This document shows positions 40,519 through 50,160 of a stretch of DNA of 64,000 bases, piece after piece. Every line of letters starts with the position of its first letter. The first letter of the stretch is position 1. Below the pieces are notes generated by a model. The model had not been told where the DNA came from and did not search any database. It saw only the letters and a program-made list of their open reading frames with translations. Position numbers and translations under genes: made by a program. Source of the DNA: Dolomedes plantarius (taxonomy: Eukaryota > Arthropoda > Arachnida > Araneae > Dolomedidae); the NCBI GenBank assembly GCA_907164885.2, contig OU015490.1, positions 234,660,332-234,724,331 on the forward strand, in the 5' to 3' direction.

Positions 40519-41841
40519 CTAACCAACAGTGGCTGATTTGTTTAAGTGAACAGTGTGATCAGAATCATTATGAATATAAATAAAAAACTTAATTCCAGCC
40601 TTTTTCTGAATTAGTGAAGAATTAACTGCACATGCTACAACTGTAGGACATGGCGAAAAAGAATTTGAAGAAGTTGAACATGCTACGTTTGTAGGGCATG
40701 TCAACAAAGAATTTCCAGCCTTTTGCTTAACCGCAGAAGAAAAAGATGCGCATGCTACATTTGTAGGGCATGGCAAAAAAGAATTTGAAGAAGTTGTACA
40801 TGCTACAACTGTAGGGCATGTCAACAAAGTGTTTGACAAGGAAGAATCCTCACATTCCATAGCAATCTCTTGGACTGAATGTATTGAAGGATAGCAAACA
40901 ATATGCGAGTTAGCAAAACTAGGCGAAAAAAGAAATTCAGAATCAGGAACAGGAGATGTGGTGTGTACCTCTATATATGTTTGTGCGTGTGGTTCAATTA
41001 ACAATTTTTGAGATAAATACACATTTGTGTCATTATTTGGAACACCATGTGGAACATTAGTATCACAATTATTTACATCATTATTACTATCAATATGACC
41101 AGAGACAATATTTTGATGACTTATGGTATAGTTCACAGAATTCATCATACACTTACTTAAGGGTAATCGACAATGTTTAATCAACAAACAAGAATCATCA
41201 ATGTGTAATGAAACATTATTTTGTTTCATGAAGTCGTATCCGAGAATAGCATGAAAATTGTGATCATTTAAGTTGGTTATGAAAAAGGAATGCTTAAATG
41301 TTAACTTATCAATTTTAAAAGAAAACTGGGCACATCCAAAGAAGTTAATAGTAGAATTAATTGTTTTTATGGATAAATTTCCAGATAATAGCTTATATTT
41401 AATAGAGTTTTTAATAGTTTCAAAGAAATGTTTAGAAATTAAGCTTATTGTGCTACCAGAGTCAATTAAAATATCAGCATCATTACTTTGTATATTTACC
41501 TTAACAATAGGTAAAGAGAATTCATTGTTATCAACTTCATTTATTATATTACAATTAGGATTATCAATTACAGAGTTAGGCTCATTAATATTTAAGTTAT
41601 CATTGCTATTTTCAGATACATTTTTAGTTAACTCAGTTTGTGTGGAATTATGGCATGTGATTACCAAAGATGAATATTGTGTAGAAGCATGGTTCTTTAC
41701 ATTTGACATATTTTTAGTATTACAAAGACATGGCACATTTACAATAGTTGACACACCTGGTATATTTACAGTATCTGACAGTACATTTGCTGACAGGGGT
41801 TGCATCGAGAACTGATTTTCAGCACAATCAGTCTCGTACAT
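40519..41841 (-). CDS. Aspartic protease (retropepsin) frame of element D, with internal repeats
   Basis: This is an open 440-codon frame. Residues ~110-210 hold the retropepsin-like core: SLPIVKVNI, then ILIDSGSTISLISKHF with the catalytic DSG at ~127-129, and AILGYDFM at ~199-205, matching the second conserved ILGxD block. Enzymes of this kind cleave Gag and Pol polyproteins. Residues ~341-404 contain four repeats of (T/P)CPT(V/N)VAC. The end, HNDSDHTVHLNKSATVG, resembles the linker before reverse transcriptase, but a stop follows and no RT is present. There may be no functional start of its own, since in intact elements it would be part of a larger polyprotein. It is a survivor of a degraded element. 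Confidence 0.8.
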   Translation of the reverse strand: MYETDCAENQFSMQPLSANVLSDTVNIPGVSTIVNVPCLCNTKNMSNVKNHASTQYSSLVITCHNSTQTELTKNVSENSNDNLNINEPNSVIDNPNCNIINEVDNNEFSLPIVKVNIQSNDADILIDSGSTISLISKHFFETIKNSIKYKLLSGNLSIKTINSTINFFGCAQFSFKIDKLTFKHSFFITNLNDHNFHAILGYDFMKQNNVSLHIDDSCLLIKHCRLPLSKCMMNSVNYTISHQNIVSGHIDSNNDVNNCDTNVPHGVPNNDTNVYLSQKLLIEPHAQTYIEVHTTSPVPDSEFLFSPSFANSHIVCYPSIHSVQEIAMECEDSSLSNTLLTCPTVVACTTSSNSFLPCPTNVACASFSSAVKQKAGNSLLTCPTNVACSTSSNSFSPCPTVVACAVNSSLIQKKAGIKFFIYIHNDSDHTVHLNKSATVG

Positions 41842-41859
41842 TAGTTTAAATTGTTGTTG

Positions 41860-42790
41860 TGAGAAAAAGAAGGGGCGTTGGGATTTGGAAAGGTAGGACC
41901 TGGCCTACTAGAAGTGCTAGCATTATTCATTCTCATAGTACTCTTAAATAAGTAGCAGTTCATCATTAGATGGTTGAGTTTTCCACAAAATACATAAGCT
42001 GGGGACTAAGAATTACGATTGCTACGATTTATTTGGCCCCTACCCTGCACAAAGTTATTTCTATTTCTTGCATAGAAGCTATTGTTATTGTTGTTCTGGC
42101 GATTCCTCTGATAGCGTGAATTTTTATTATATTGCTGCCTGCGATTTTGCACAAAATTAGAATTTTTAGTATATGGCTTGTTCATCTGCGATTTGGTGGA
42201 ATTTATATTTTTAATTTCTTGCTGTAAGGCATTGATTTGAGCAGTTAGATGCATAACAGAAGTATTCGGATCATGAGCTGTTAAAGTATTAGTCTCTAAT
42301 TAAATTTCCTGCAGCTGTTGGGATCTAGGTACTGCCTGATCATAAGATTTGATGTTGTCTTCTAGGATCTTAATTTTGTGAGACTGGGGAATTGCTTCTA
42401 AAAATTTCTGATATTTATTTGCATCAAGTGCTTTTGGGTCATCAATTTCCGTATAGACCTTCTGGATCAATAAATCTAATCTATGTGCTAAGTTGCTTAT
42501 CGTCTCGGAGGGTAATAATTTCAAAGAGTTAAGCTCCTGAATAGCAGTTAATTTAGACTGCGGTTTAAAGAATTCTGCAAATTTATTCTTAATTTCCTCA
42601 ACAGTTTTTAAAGTTTTGAAAGTAGCACATTCGATGAAATATTTTAAAGCTACACCGGCTAACTTCGTTTTTAAGAAAGCAATGGCCTGAATATCAGTCC
42701 ACTTATTGAAGGACTGGAGGTCAATTATTTGTTCGAAGAAAAAATTTAGTAGGGTAGCATCGCCTTCAAAAGGATGTTAAGTAACATAGA
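41860..42790 (-). pseudogene. Gag-like region of element D, with stops
   Basis: From about 42765, PFEGDATLLNFFFEQIIDL and LAGVALKYFIE resemble the capsid region of gypsy-type Gag. It runs into LLPSETISNLAHRLDLLIQK and ends at a stop at 42300. A separate frame at 42254-42006 is rich in Asn, Arg and Gln, like nucleocapsid tails. After another stop, VFCGKLNHLMMNC is a CCHC zinc knuckle in which the first Cys position is Tyr. A stop also precedes PFEGD. There are at least three breaks. Confidence 0.78.
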
Positions 42791-43308
42791 AGCTGCCATT
42801 TTCGGCAAAAAGAAATTATAAGTGAGTAAAAATTAACAAAAAAAATACAACTTTAGCATTAGTATAACCATTTAAAAAAGGAAACGAACAAGAAATGTGC
42901 AATAAATTAACATTATATCTATGCAAGAAAAGAAAAGAAAAATAATGTACTGTCAAGCACTATAAATAATTTACAAAATAAATCATTATACATACATTTC
43001 AATATTGTAAAATCAAGTGAGATGTTAGATAAAAATATCACATTACTATATAGTCACATTATATTAAAATATCGAAGTAATATTCAAAAATATAAGTGCC
43101 ATACTCATGAAAAACTAAAAAAATAAAACAAAATCACAGACCTGGTTGTTGGGAATGGTCACGAGGACCATTCTTTGTTGTGTGGGTTGCGTTGTGTTCT
43201 CGAAAGATGAAGGTGGAAGGCCGCATAACTATGAAGATTTAAACTTGTCACGCTGAAAAAAAAGCAAAGAGATGTGACAATAAAAGAAAAGTCGAAAAAC
43301 GTAGTTGA

Positions 43309-43942
43309 TGATCATCTTATGGGTTTTATTTAATTATAACAAATGAAATGCAGGTGGCTTAAGGCCATGACAAAAAAAACCATGTTGTCCTTTACGGATC
43401 CGGTGGGCGTCGAAGTTCTGGGACGCTAAAAGTGGCCGCTGCTGGAACTGTTAGGCCGCGAAACCGTTGTCTTCTGCTCCTCATCGCTGCGTCCATCACG
43501 GGTGCTGGAAAAAGACGCTCTTCCTGTTTTAGTCGTTAAACTTTCCCGCTGGAGACCCCGACATCACGTGGTCTTAATGAGTGACCAGATGTGGTATTTG
43601 GCGCCGCCAACCAGCGGAGCTGCACCCGCCAAGCATTGGAGTGGAGCTTAGGGAACAAAGATTAGCTTTTTCTGCGTGTTGCGGGGAAGGGCGATTTATC
43701 GTGCCAAATGTAAGTTTGCCAGATTTTTGGGGATTAAAGGATTAAGGAAGAACGTGAGTGCTTCCCGATAACAGTTTTGTTGGTTCGAAAAAGAGATGCA
43801 TTTTCAGAAAAACCCAGAGTGTCTGGGAAAAAACTACAAATTTAGGAAGCGTATGGTTTACACCCCTTTTACAAACTGAATCGTTATTACAGTATTTGGA
43901 TTATTCTTAAGCGCTTATAAGGCGTTGAAAAGCGTTACGACA
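43309..43942 (-). repeat. LTR of element D
   Basis: Read inverted, it begins TGTCGTAACGC and ends AGATGATCA. It is 634 bp, with AATAAA near the end ('ttaaataaaaccc'). It matches the solo LTR at 34839-35458, whose length (620 bp) and TG...CA ends agree. Confidence 0.75.
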
Positions 43943-43961
43943 CTATCCATCCAGAATAAAT

Positions 43962-43992
43962 CGCCGGACGATGGCCGAATGTCTAGGGCGCC
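43962..43992 (+). repeat. SINE head fragment
   Basis: 'gatggccgaatgtctagggc' plus 'gccggcat' matches the 5' tRNA-like head of the SINE family. The rest of the SINE is missing. It lies between element D's LTR and the right 245-bp repeat. Confidence 0.55.
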
Positions 43993-43997
43993 GGCAT

Positions 43998-44245
43998 CGC
44001 CAATTTGTCCATGTAAGCAAACACAAGCCAAGCTCGAAATGAAGGTAGTTGCCAGTGCTAAATATCCTCTTAAATTCGTAGTATAGAGAAAGTAGTGTAC
44101 CGTAGACTTCAAAGAAAGTTAAGTTACCAATCAAATTGACTGGTTTGGTAGCTCTAGCATTAATAACTGAAGTACATACTTTATGTTACTGAGTTGGAAA
44201 AAACCATAGTGTCTGCTTGTGCAGCTTGGATTATTCAGCTATTGC
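43998..44245. repeat. ~245-bp direct repeat, right copy, flanking element D
   Basis: The same blocks as 40223-40473 in the same orientation. A SINE follows about 45 bases to the right. Confidence 0.75.
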
Positions 44246-44289
44246 ATTGCTTTCCTTTATTTCAATTTCCCTTTATATGCTATCCAGAC

Positions 44290-44465
44290 AGAATAGATAG
44301 ACGGATGATGACCAAATGTCTAGGACGCTGGCATTCAGTACCCGAGTTTGTGGGTTCAAGTGCCACTCTTGGTAATGACGTTTGTAGCCGTTCGGAATCG
44401 GCTTTAAGCAGTAGGCCTCGGTCTTAAACCCCGTGTAGCAAAACTTGACCATAACTCTCCACACC
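44290..44465 (+). repeat. tRNA-derived SINE
   Basis: Head 'aaatgtctaggacgctggca', box B 'gggttcaagtgcc', body 'gccgttcggaatcggcttta', then 'agcagtaggcctcggtctta' and 'ctctcca'. Family order is retained. Confidence 0.78.
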
Positions 44466-45780
44466 AGAATAAATCTGACAGACCATTCACTTCTGTTTTG
44501 TAATGCATCTTTGAAATTACTATTTTTTACTTAATTGTATAAGACCTATTTCAAGCTGTACTGTGTATTTATGTAAAAATTTTTTTTTTTAAATACACAA
44601 CATACATTTGACTGCATGATCAAGTAAAGAAATTATATATGGGATCCTATAAAAGTAAATTTAAAATATATTCGGTTCCGTTCTAGTTTAAAAGAGTTTT
44701 CTGGCGAAGATTCCTGGAATTTTATGGAGTGTTTTTATGGGTTCTGCGAGGTTTTCCGAAATGAAACTGGAAAGAGAAATCTTATTACTGGGAAATTTAT
44801 TCCTGCAATATCATCCACTTCTGTTTCTTTTTCTTTGATCATTTTAAGACGCATAATTTCGTCTATAAGAGTAAAATAACGCAGAGTAGCATGTTAATAT
44901 AATTTTTTTGCAAAACGCATGTAAAAATTTCCCTGGAAAATATTCCAATCATTAGTATTTAATAACTATAGTCAGTTTGGAGATGTCTTATATCGTCTTT
45001 CTTTTATAACAGCATTCAAACTCTGAGGTTCTGAATTAAATTGAAAATTATTGGAAATTAGAGTTATAAATTTCTGGACGTTTCTACAAAAATTTGCAGA
45101 GTGTTGTAAAAATTTAAAACTATACATTATTTCGTTAACAAATAAAGACGTAATTATAGAAAACGCAACTCCACTCTCATTTGTACAAAAATTTTAACTT
45201 AAAGAGCGGAAATATTTTCTTATTATTTGCAATTATCTGCAGTTTTTCTTATTATGAAATTCAATAAACAGTTTTACACATCTGAGCTATTAGCCATACA
45301 TGAAATAAATAGAAAATCATCCTTATTTAAATGTCAAAAGACACTTTTAGTTGCATTTCATACGATGATATTCATTTTCTCTATTGGCGACCTTTTAGTT
45401 TCGGATCTAAATTGTAGACATAAAAAAAATTACCAGAAATTAGGGATACAAATTACAGTATACAGTATAGAAGTTGTCTAGTGATTGAGGAAATTTAATA
45501 ATTCAGTTTAATTTGATTATAAAAGTGATAGAAATAGATGACGGCAAAGGATATTTTATTTTATTTTACAAACAATATTTTAATCAATAATGAGTATGAA
45601 CTTTCCTTATTGGTTTTTCTTCTACTACTCACAAAATTGATTTTGATGCCCCAGACATCAGATATAAAGGCGATTATTAATAAATATTTTGTGATTTATG
45701 TTGTAACTAGACATGATCTGGTTGCTTTTATTTCAAAATCACATGAAGGTCGTTTGATAAGTCAAAAATAATAAATATTA
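44466..45780. other. AT-rich, no recognised gene
   Basis: Small frames at 45227-45771 are AT-rich, with no motif I recognise. Confidence 0.4.
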
Positions 45781-47361
45781 GGGTAAGTGTGCCGAATATG
45801 AGACCCCAGCTTACAGGATGTGTCAAGTACTACCGCCTGGCGACTGGAGCGTAAAACAGTCGTCTATTGCATCATTCGTAATCAGTGAGTCAGTCGAGTG
45901 TTTGCAAGCGCACACAAAGGTGCAGTATTTTTTTTCCTGAATGTATGCTCGTCGACTTTTTTGCATCACCATTTTCATTGGCTGTTTTCACCTTCAAGGT
46001 AAGACTCGTATTAAAACTGTTAGTATTGGATTGGTAGCTATAAATGTGAAGTGTAAACACGCCTGTTTGTTTTTGAGGTAACGTCAATACTAACCTAAAA
46101 ATTTCATTGGCATGTTCAACAACATGGTCTTGCCCAATATGAGACCCCAAACCATGCCTAATATGAGATAGGGTCTCATATTAGGCATTTTAGTTTTCAC
46201 GTCCACAGCCTTGTTTTCTCTGAAGCTGCAGATGCAATGACGTCCAGGCGAAATCCACATCCATGTAGCATTAGTGAAAATGTGGAAGGTATTGATCAAG
46301 AAACAAGTTCAAACCAGTTCTTAGTGACTCTTGAAGAAACAAATCCCTTGTCTACGTTACCTGAGATCACTTCGAAACCAAGTAGTCCCCATAAAGCTGA
46401 TATTATCACATCATCGCCCTATAAAAATAAATTGATTGATAGCATTAATAAAAGAAATGCGGCATATTCGAAAATCTTTGTTTTCGAAATTCGAATTTCG
46501 AATTTCGAATTTCGAAAAAAACTTTGCTTTCTACATGAAAAAAAGAGGAATAGACGTAAAAGATAAGAAATCAAAGGATAAAGATAAGAAATCAAAGGAA
46601 AAGAAGATGAAGATAGAAAAGAAAAGATAAGGAAACAATAAAGGGAAAAGGAAAAGGCAAAGTGGTTCCTACAGGAAGGGGAAAACTAAGGATGGGTGAA
46701 AATACAACACTAGTTAAAAAACAGAGAACGAATAAGCCGAATTATAGGTATGATGATCTCAGCTCAAGATGACGTTCTCTCCATGAAAGCAGTGATAACA
46801 GCATTGATGAAAACGAATCTGAATGCCTTTTTTGAGGTTGTTTATTTTCAGAAGGGAAACGGGGAAGGCAGTGGCGTCAACGCAGAAGTTTTTTCAGATG
46901 GGCACATGAAGATTGTGGAGCAGACGAACTTTTTATTTGTAAACAATGTGAAAAGTTTAAATCTAGAGACAAAAAGTAAACAAAACTTGTAGTGTAAACA
47001 AACTAATTTGTTTGAAATGTCAGTTTTCTTTTTCCACTTTTAGTGTATATAGGTAACTGTTATATAATTATTGTGTACAGCTTTGTTTTTTACGAACTTT
47101 CAGTAATTCTAATTCATTTTTAGAGTTGTAGAATGGTGGTCTCATTTTAGGACTTCTTTTTTCAGACCCCCAAAAAATGGAACACTTGTGTTTATAATTT
47201 CATACACGAAAAATTGTAAGGTTATTTTCATTTTCTGTCGTTGTTATATGTAGTAAAATATATGCATTAGAAGGATTGTCAAGTTGGTACTATAATCCTT
47301 CACTTACTTAACTAGTTATATATGAAAATTAAAAGGGGTCTCTTATTCGGCATACTTACAC
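45781..47361 (+). mobile_element. pogo-like element, internally deleted
   Basis: The left end is GGGTAAGTGTGCCGAATATG and the right end, read inverted, is GTGTAAGTATGCCGAATAAG. Both continue into 'agacccc'. TA flanks both sides (45779-45780 and 47362-47363). Extra inverted copies of 'aatatgagac' occur inside, near 46135-46190. At 1581 bp it is too short for a whole transposase. Only the C-terminal coding part is readable. Confidence 0.8.
46237..46995 (+). pseudogene. pogo-type transposase, C-terminal remnant
   Basis: Early codons (46237-46450) read SKPSSPHKADIITSSPYKNK, like the PLPK...ILTSTPxK segment after the DDE domain in insect pogo-type transposases. A Lys-rich stretch follows (DKKSKDKDKKSKEKK). 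From about 46740, YRYDDLSS, a stop, then ENESECLF, a stop and GCLFSEGKR lead to FFRWAHEDCGADELFICKQC, matching the PHD-like C-terminal Cys/His module (WxHxxC...FxCxxC). At least two stops and frame changes are present, and the catalytic core is missing. Confidence 0.75.
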
Positions 47362-47559
47362 TACGTTTGTTGAAAATGTTTTTATTTATTTTTCTATGTA
47401 CCCTTAGATGTCTTTTTAGTCCCCAAAACAAAGTAAGAATTCTCCAACTCTGTAAAATCGGCGTTCGTTCCACTAATTACTACGAAATTATATGAAAATT
47501 TATGTCCTACAATTAATATTTTTATATTAGTGAACAATAGTCCAATTGGACCAAATCTG

Positions 47560-47735
47560 GAGTATACGGAGGGTGGGGAACATTTTCTTGGTGTAAGTCT
47601 ATACCAAAGTTTGTGGGTTCGAATCCCACTATTGACAAGGATGTTTTAAGCCATTTGGAATCGGCTTTAAGCAGTAAGTACTGGTCTAACTAGTGTGTAG
47701 GAAACAAATATGTCGGTTGCGCTCTCAACCGACCA
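47560..47735 (+). repeat. tRNA-derived SINE, next to a mariner fragment
   Basis: Box B 'gggttcgaatcccac' is the best preserved in the family. The body 'ggaatcggctttaagcagta' is followed by 'ggtctaactagtgtgtagga' and 'ctctcaaccg'. Its 3' end meets the 3' coding end of the mariner fragment, so the SINE either inserted there or lies at a deletion junction. Confidence 0.8.
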
Positions 47736-48330
47736 ACAAATCGTAGCGTAATTGTAACACTTTTGCCTCCGCAATCGCAGATGAATTACCCGGAGCATTG
47801 TCATGAGGGCAAATAACCTTTTTCTCGCTAAATGGGACCTTTCTGGCTTAATTTTACTATTCAAACTATCCAGTAAAGATGCATAGTACTCTCCGGGGAC
47901 TGATTTGCCCTTTTCCAAGTAGTCAATAAAATTTTACCATAGGAGTTCTCAAAAAAAAAGTGGCCATACATTTTTTTTCTGATTTTGACATCGTTTTTTG
48001 GTGCAGGTTCTTTTATTTCGACCCACTGTTTCGATTGTTCTTTCATTTCTGGCTGGTATTCTTGTATCAATGTTTCCTCAATTGTTACGAAACGACGCAA
48101 AAATTCCTCTCGATTTCTTTGAAAGAGCTCCAAATTTTGCTTCGAAGTGTGTTGAGGAGTGCGTTTTCGTTTTTGGTCGATTGTTAGCAAACGCCCCCAT
48201 CTTCCCTTGCAGACGGATTCTACATTCGTGCAAAATGTTATGTACGCACTCTGTTTAGACGGCAACAGCCACACAAATCTCCCGCCCTTTCAATCTTCTA
48301 TCCTTCATCACCATATGGTGTAATTTAAAA
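47705..48330 (-). pseudogene. mariner-type transposase fragment
   Basis: On the minus strand, VREI-like REICVAVAV and ECVHNILHE belong to the N-terminal helix-turn-helix region. After a frame change come GRLLTIDQKRKR, NREEFLRRFVTIEETLI (the first catalytic Asp replaced by Glu in the usual VTxDETW motif), QWVEIKEPAPK, then EYYASLLDSLNSKIKPER. In another frame PHDNAPG holds the second catalytic Asp. The third catalytic residue is lost where the sequence meets the SINE. It is inactive, with stops and frameshifts. Confidence 0.85.
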
Positions 48331-49219
48331 ATAATTTCTAGCGCAGTGACATTAGCAAGGCGAATTTAACGTTTATCGTAACTTGTGATCATTCTGCTGT
48401 AACGGAAATTAACAAACCACTTGTGAAGAATTCTAAACGAAGGTGTTCATATTCATCAAGCCTGGATTTAGTTTCTGTTGCAATTTTACCTCTTAAAAAG
48501 GTAATATTTTATTAATACGAGGAACTCGTTTTTCTTCACTGTGGGAGCAGTTGCAAGAGTTAACCGACTAAAATGGTTTGTAGTCCTAGACTAAGCGTCA
48601 AATCTAGTTACAGTTTGACATGTGCACCTTTGAATCATGCTAAATGTGTTAGGCTACAAATTTGAAGTGTCTCCATCTCTCTATTTATCATGGTCTTATC
48701 GAACGATCCTTATTACACCATAAGAGAGATGTGGAGAGACTTAGAGAAAATTCTTTTGCATTCAATTTTGGTTTATCACGTTCGAAGGAAGTTGGATATA
48801 ACTTTCAGTATGAGGGGTTAATTTAAGCTAGATCGTGGCCTGTTGAATCACCCACTATAAATAAGCAATAAAGAATTCAAGCTGATTTCGATGTTGCACC
48901 GAATTGGTTTGAGACAATGCATTTGAAACTTGCGATCTAATAATGTTATTAATATTTCAAGAACCAAAATTAGTTATTTACAACTATTGTGAGAAGTATC
49001 ATCTCTGAGATCAACGATAGGATTTTTGGATGACATATTTTTCATTGATTTGGGAACTTTAAAAAGTACTCTAATATTTTTCTTTCTTTTTTGTCTGTTA
49101 CGAGGCAGGTTATGACCCTACGAGGCAGGTTTGTAGCACTTTTCTGAAAAAAGGCTTTGGACTGAATAAAAGATAATCCTCTATTAGCCAACAGTTTGCC
49201 GAAACGAAATTTAAAATGG
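48331..49219. other. No gene seen
   Basis: Mixed composition, no recognised motif or repeat. Confidence 0.4.
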
Positions 49220-49231
49220 ATACACACACAC

Positions 49232-49304
<73 letters not shown>
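49220..49304. repeat. (CA)n(TA)n microsatellite, left flank of LTR element B
   Basis: A CA run with one CG interruption is followed by GA and (TA)n, ending directly at the LTR start TG (49305). Confidence 0.95.
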
Positions 49305-49308
<4 letters not shown>

Positions 49309-49821
49309 AAAACATAACTGAACTGTCAAAATATAGTTGAGAAGTACGGGGAAAGGGGGCTTAAAATAATAAGAATCTAATAATCCATTGACAAAGCAAG
49401 CGTATTTTTCTGTGGGAAAAATCATCTTTTAAAAGCGACTTTGAGCCGAAAGCGAATAATTCCAGGCGAGAGGATTTATTTTTAGAAGTGTAAAGGTTTT
49501 GGGCGAAGTTAAAAATGCACGATCAGCAATATTGAGGGTCCAGATGCCCAAGGATGAGGTCTGCACATTCGCCGTGCAGCAGGAGCTCGGAGAAATTAAG
49601 TTTTTGGCGGCAGATTGAGTAGGAATCTCAATGCTAGCGGATACTCGCGGCAGTCGTCGCCGAGTAGATTATAAAATGGCGAAGCGAGGAAATCAACCTG
49701 GAGAGTGGTCAACTTACGAAGTTTAATAAAGACGGAGTTAATACGAGTTGGATTATTTCTTTATAAGGCCTACCACTCGCATAAAATTGATATTAACACG
49801 GGAGCAAAACAAGCTCCGTGT
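49305..49821 (+). repeat. 5' LTR of element B
   Basis: It starts TGTCAAAACATAAC. 'agtttaataaagacgg' holds the AATAAA. It ends in 'caagctccgtgt'. It lacks a segment of ~28 bases present in the 3' LTR between 'ccactcgc' and 'ataaaattg'. A small hairpin (CACGGGAGC...AAGCTCCGTG) lies at the end. Confidence 0.88.
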
Positions 49822-50160
49822 CTAAAGCCGTGCAGGAAAATTCTTCCCATGCGCAGGAAGTTGTTGCGGGAAGTGAAAATTTGTGTAATGAAAATAAGTA
49901 TTATGCTGATGCTTGTATGTATAATTTAAGAAGGGTCAATAAGAATGTGTATAAATGCAAAATTTTTTATCGTACTAAGAATTCTTATAATGTAAAAATT
50001 TTGTAGAAGAAGTAATTTTGAAAAGAGAAAAAAATTTAGACATGATCACTCTCTTGAGCTTAATCCTAGAAATGTAAAAAAGAGAAATTGTGTAAGCCAA
50101 GGTATTGAAACTGTTTTAGTTAATAAATGTGACACACCGATTTATGACCGAAACCAGAGC

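Larger units (their letters stand above)
40480..43942 (-). mobile_element. LTR retrotransposon D, gag-protease part only
   Basis: On the minus strand the order is LTR (43942-43309), a ~500-bp leader, a gag-like region (about 42790-41900) and a protease frame ending at 40519. No reverse transcriptase, RNase H or integrase follows, and no second LTR of this type was found on the left. The 3' two thirds is therefore deleted. The protease motif and gag zinc knuckle support Ty3/gypsy-like affinity. The 245-bp direct repeats lie just outside. Confidence 0.75.

Noticed and set aside
41273..41815. 180-codon plus-strand frame
   Set aside because: It is the antisense shadow of the protease frame of element D, which has the clear DSG motif.
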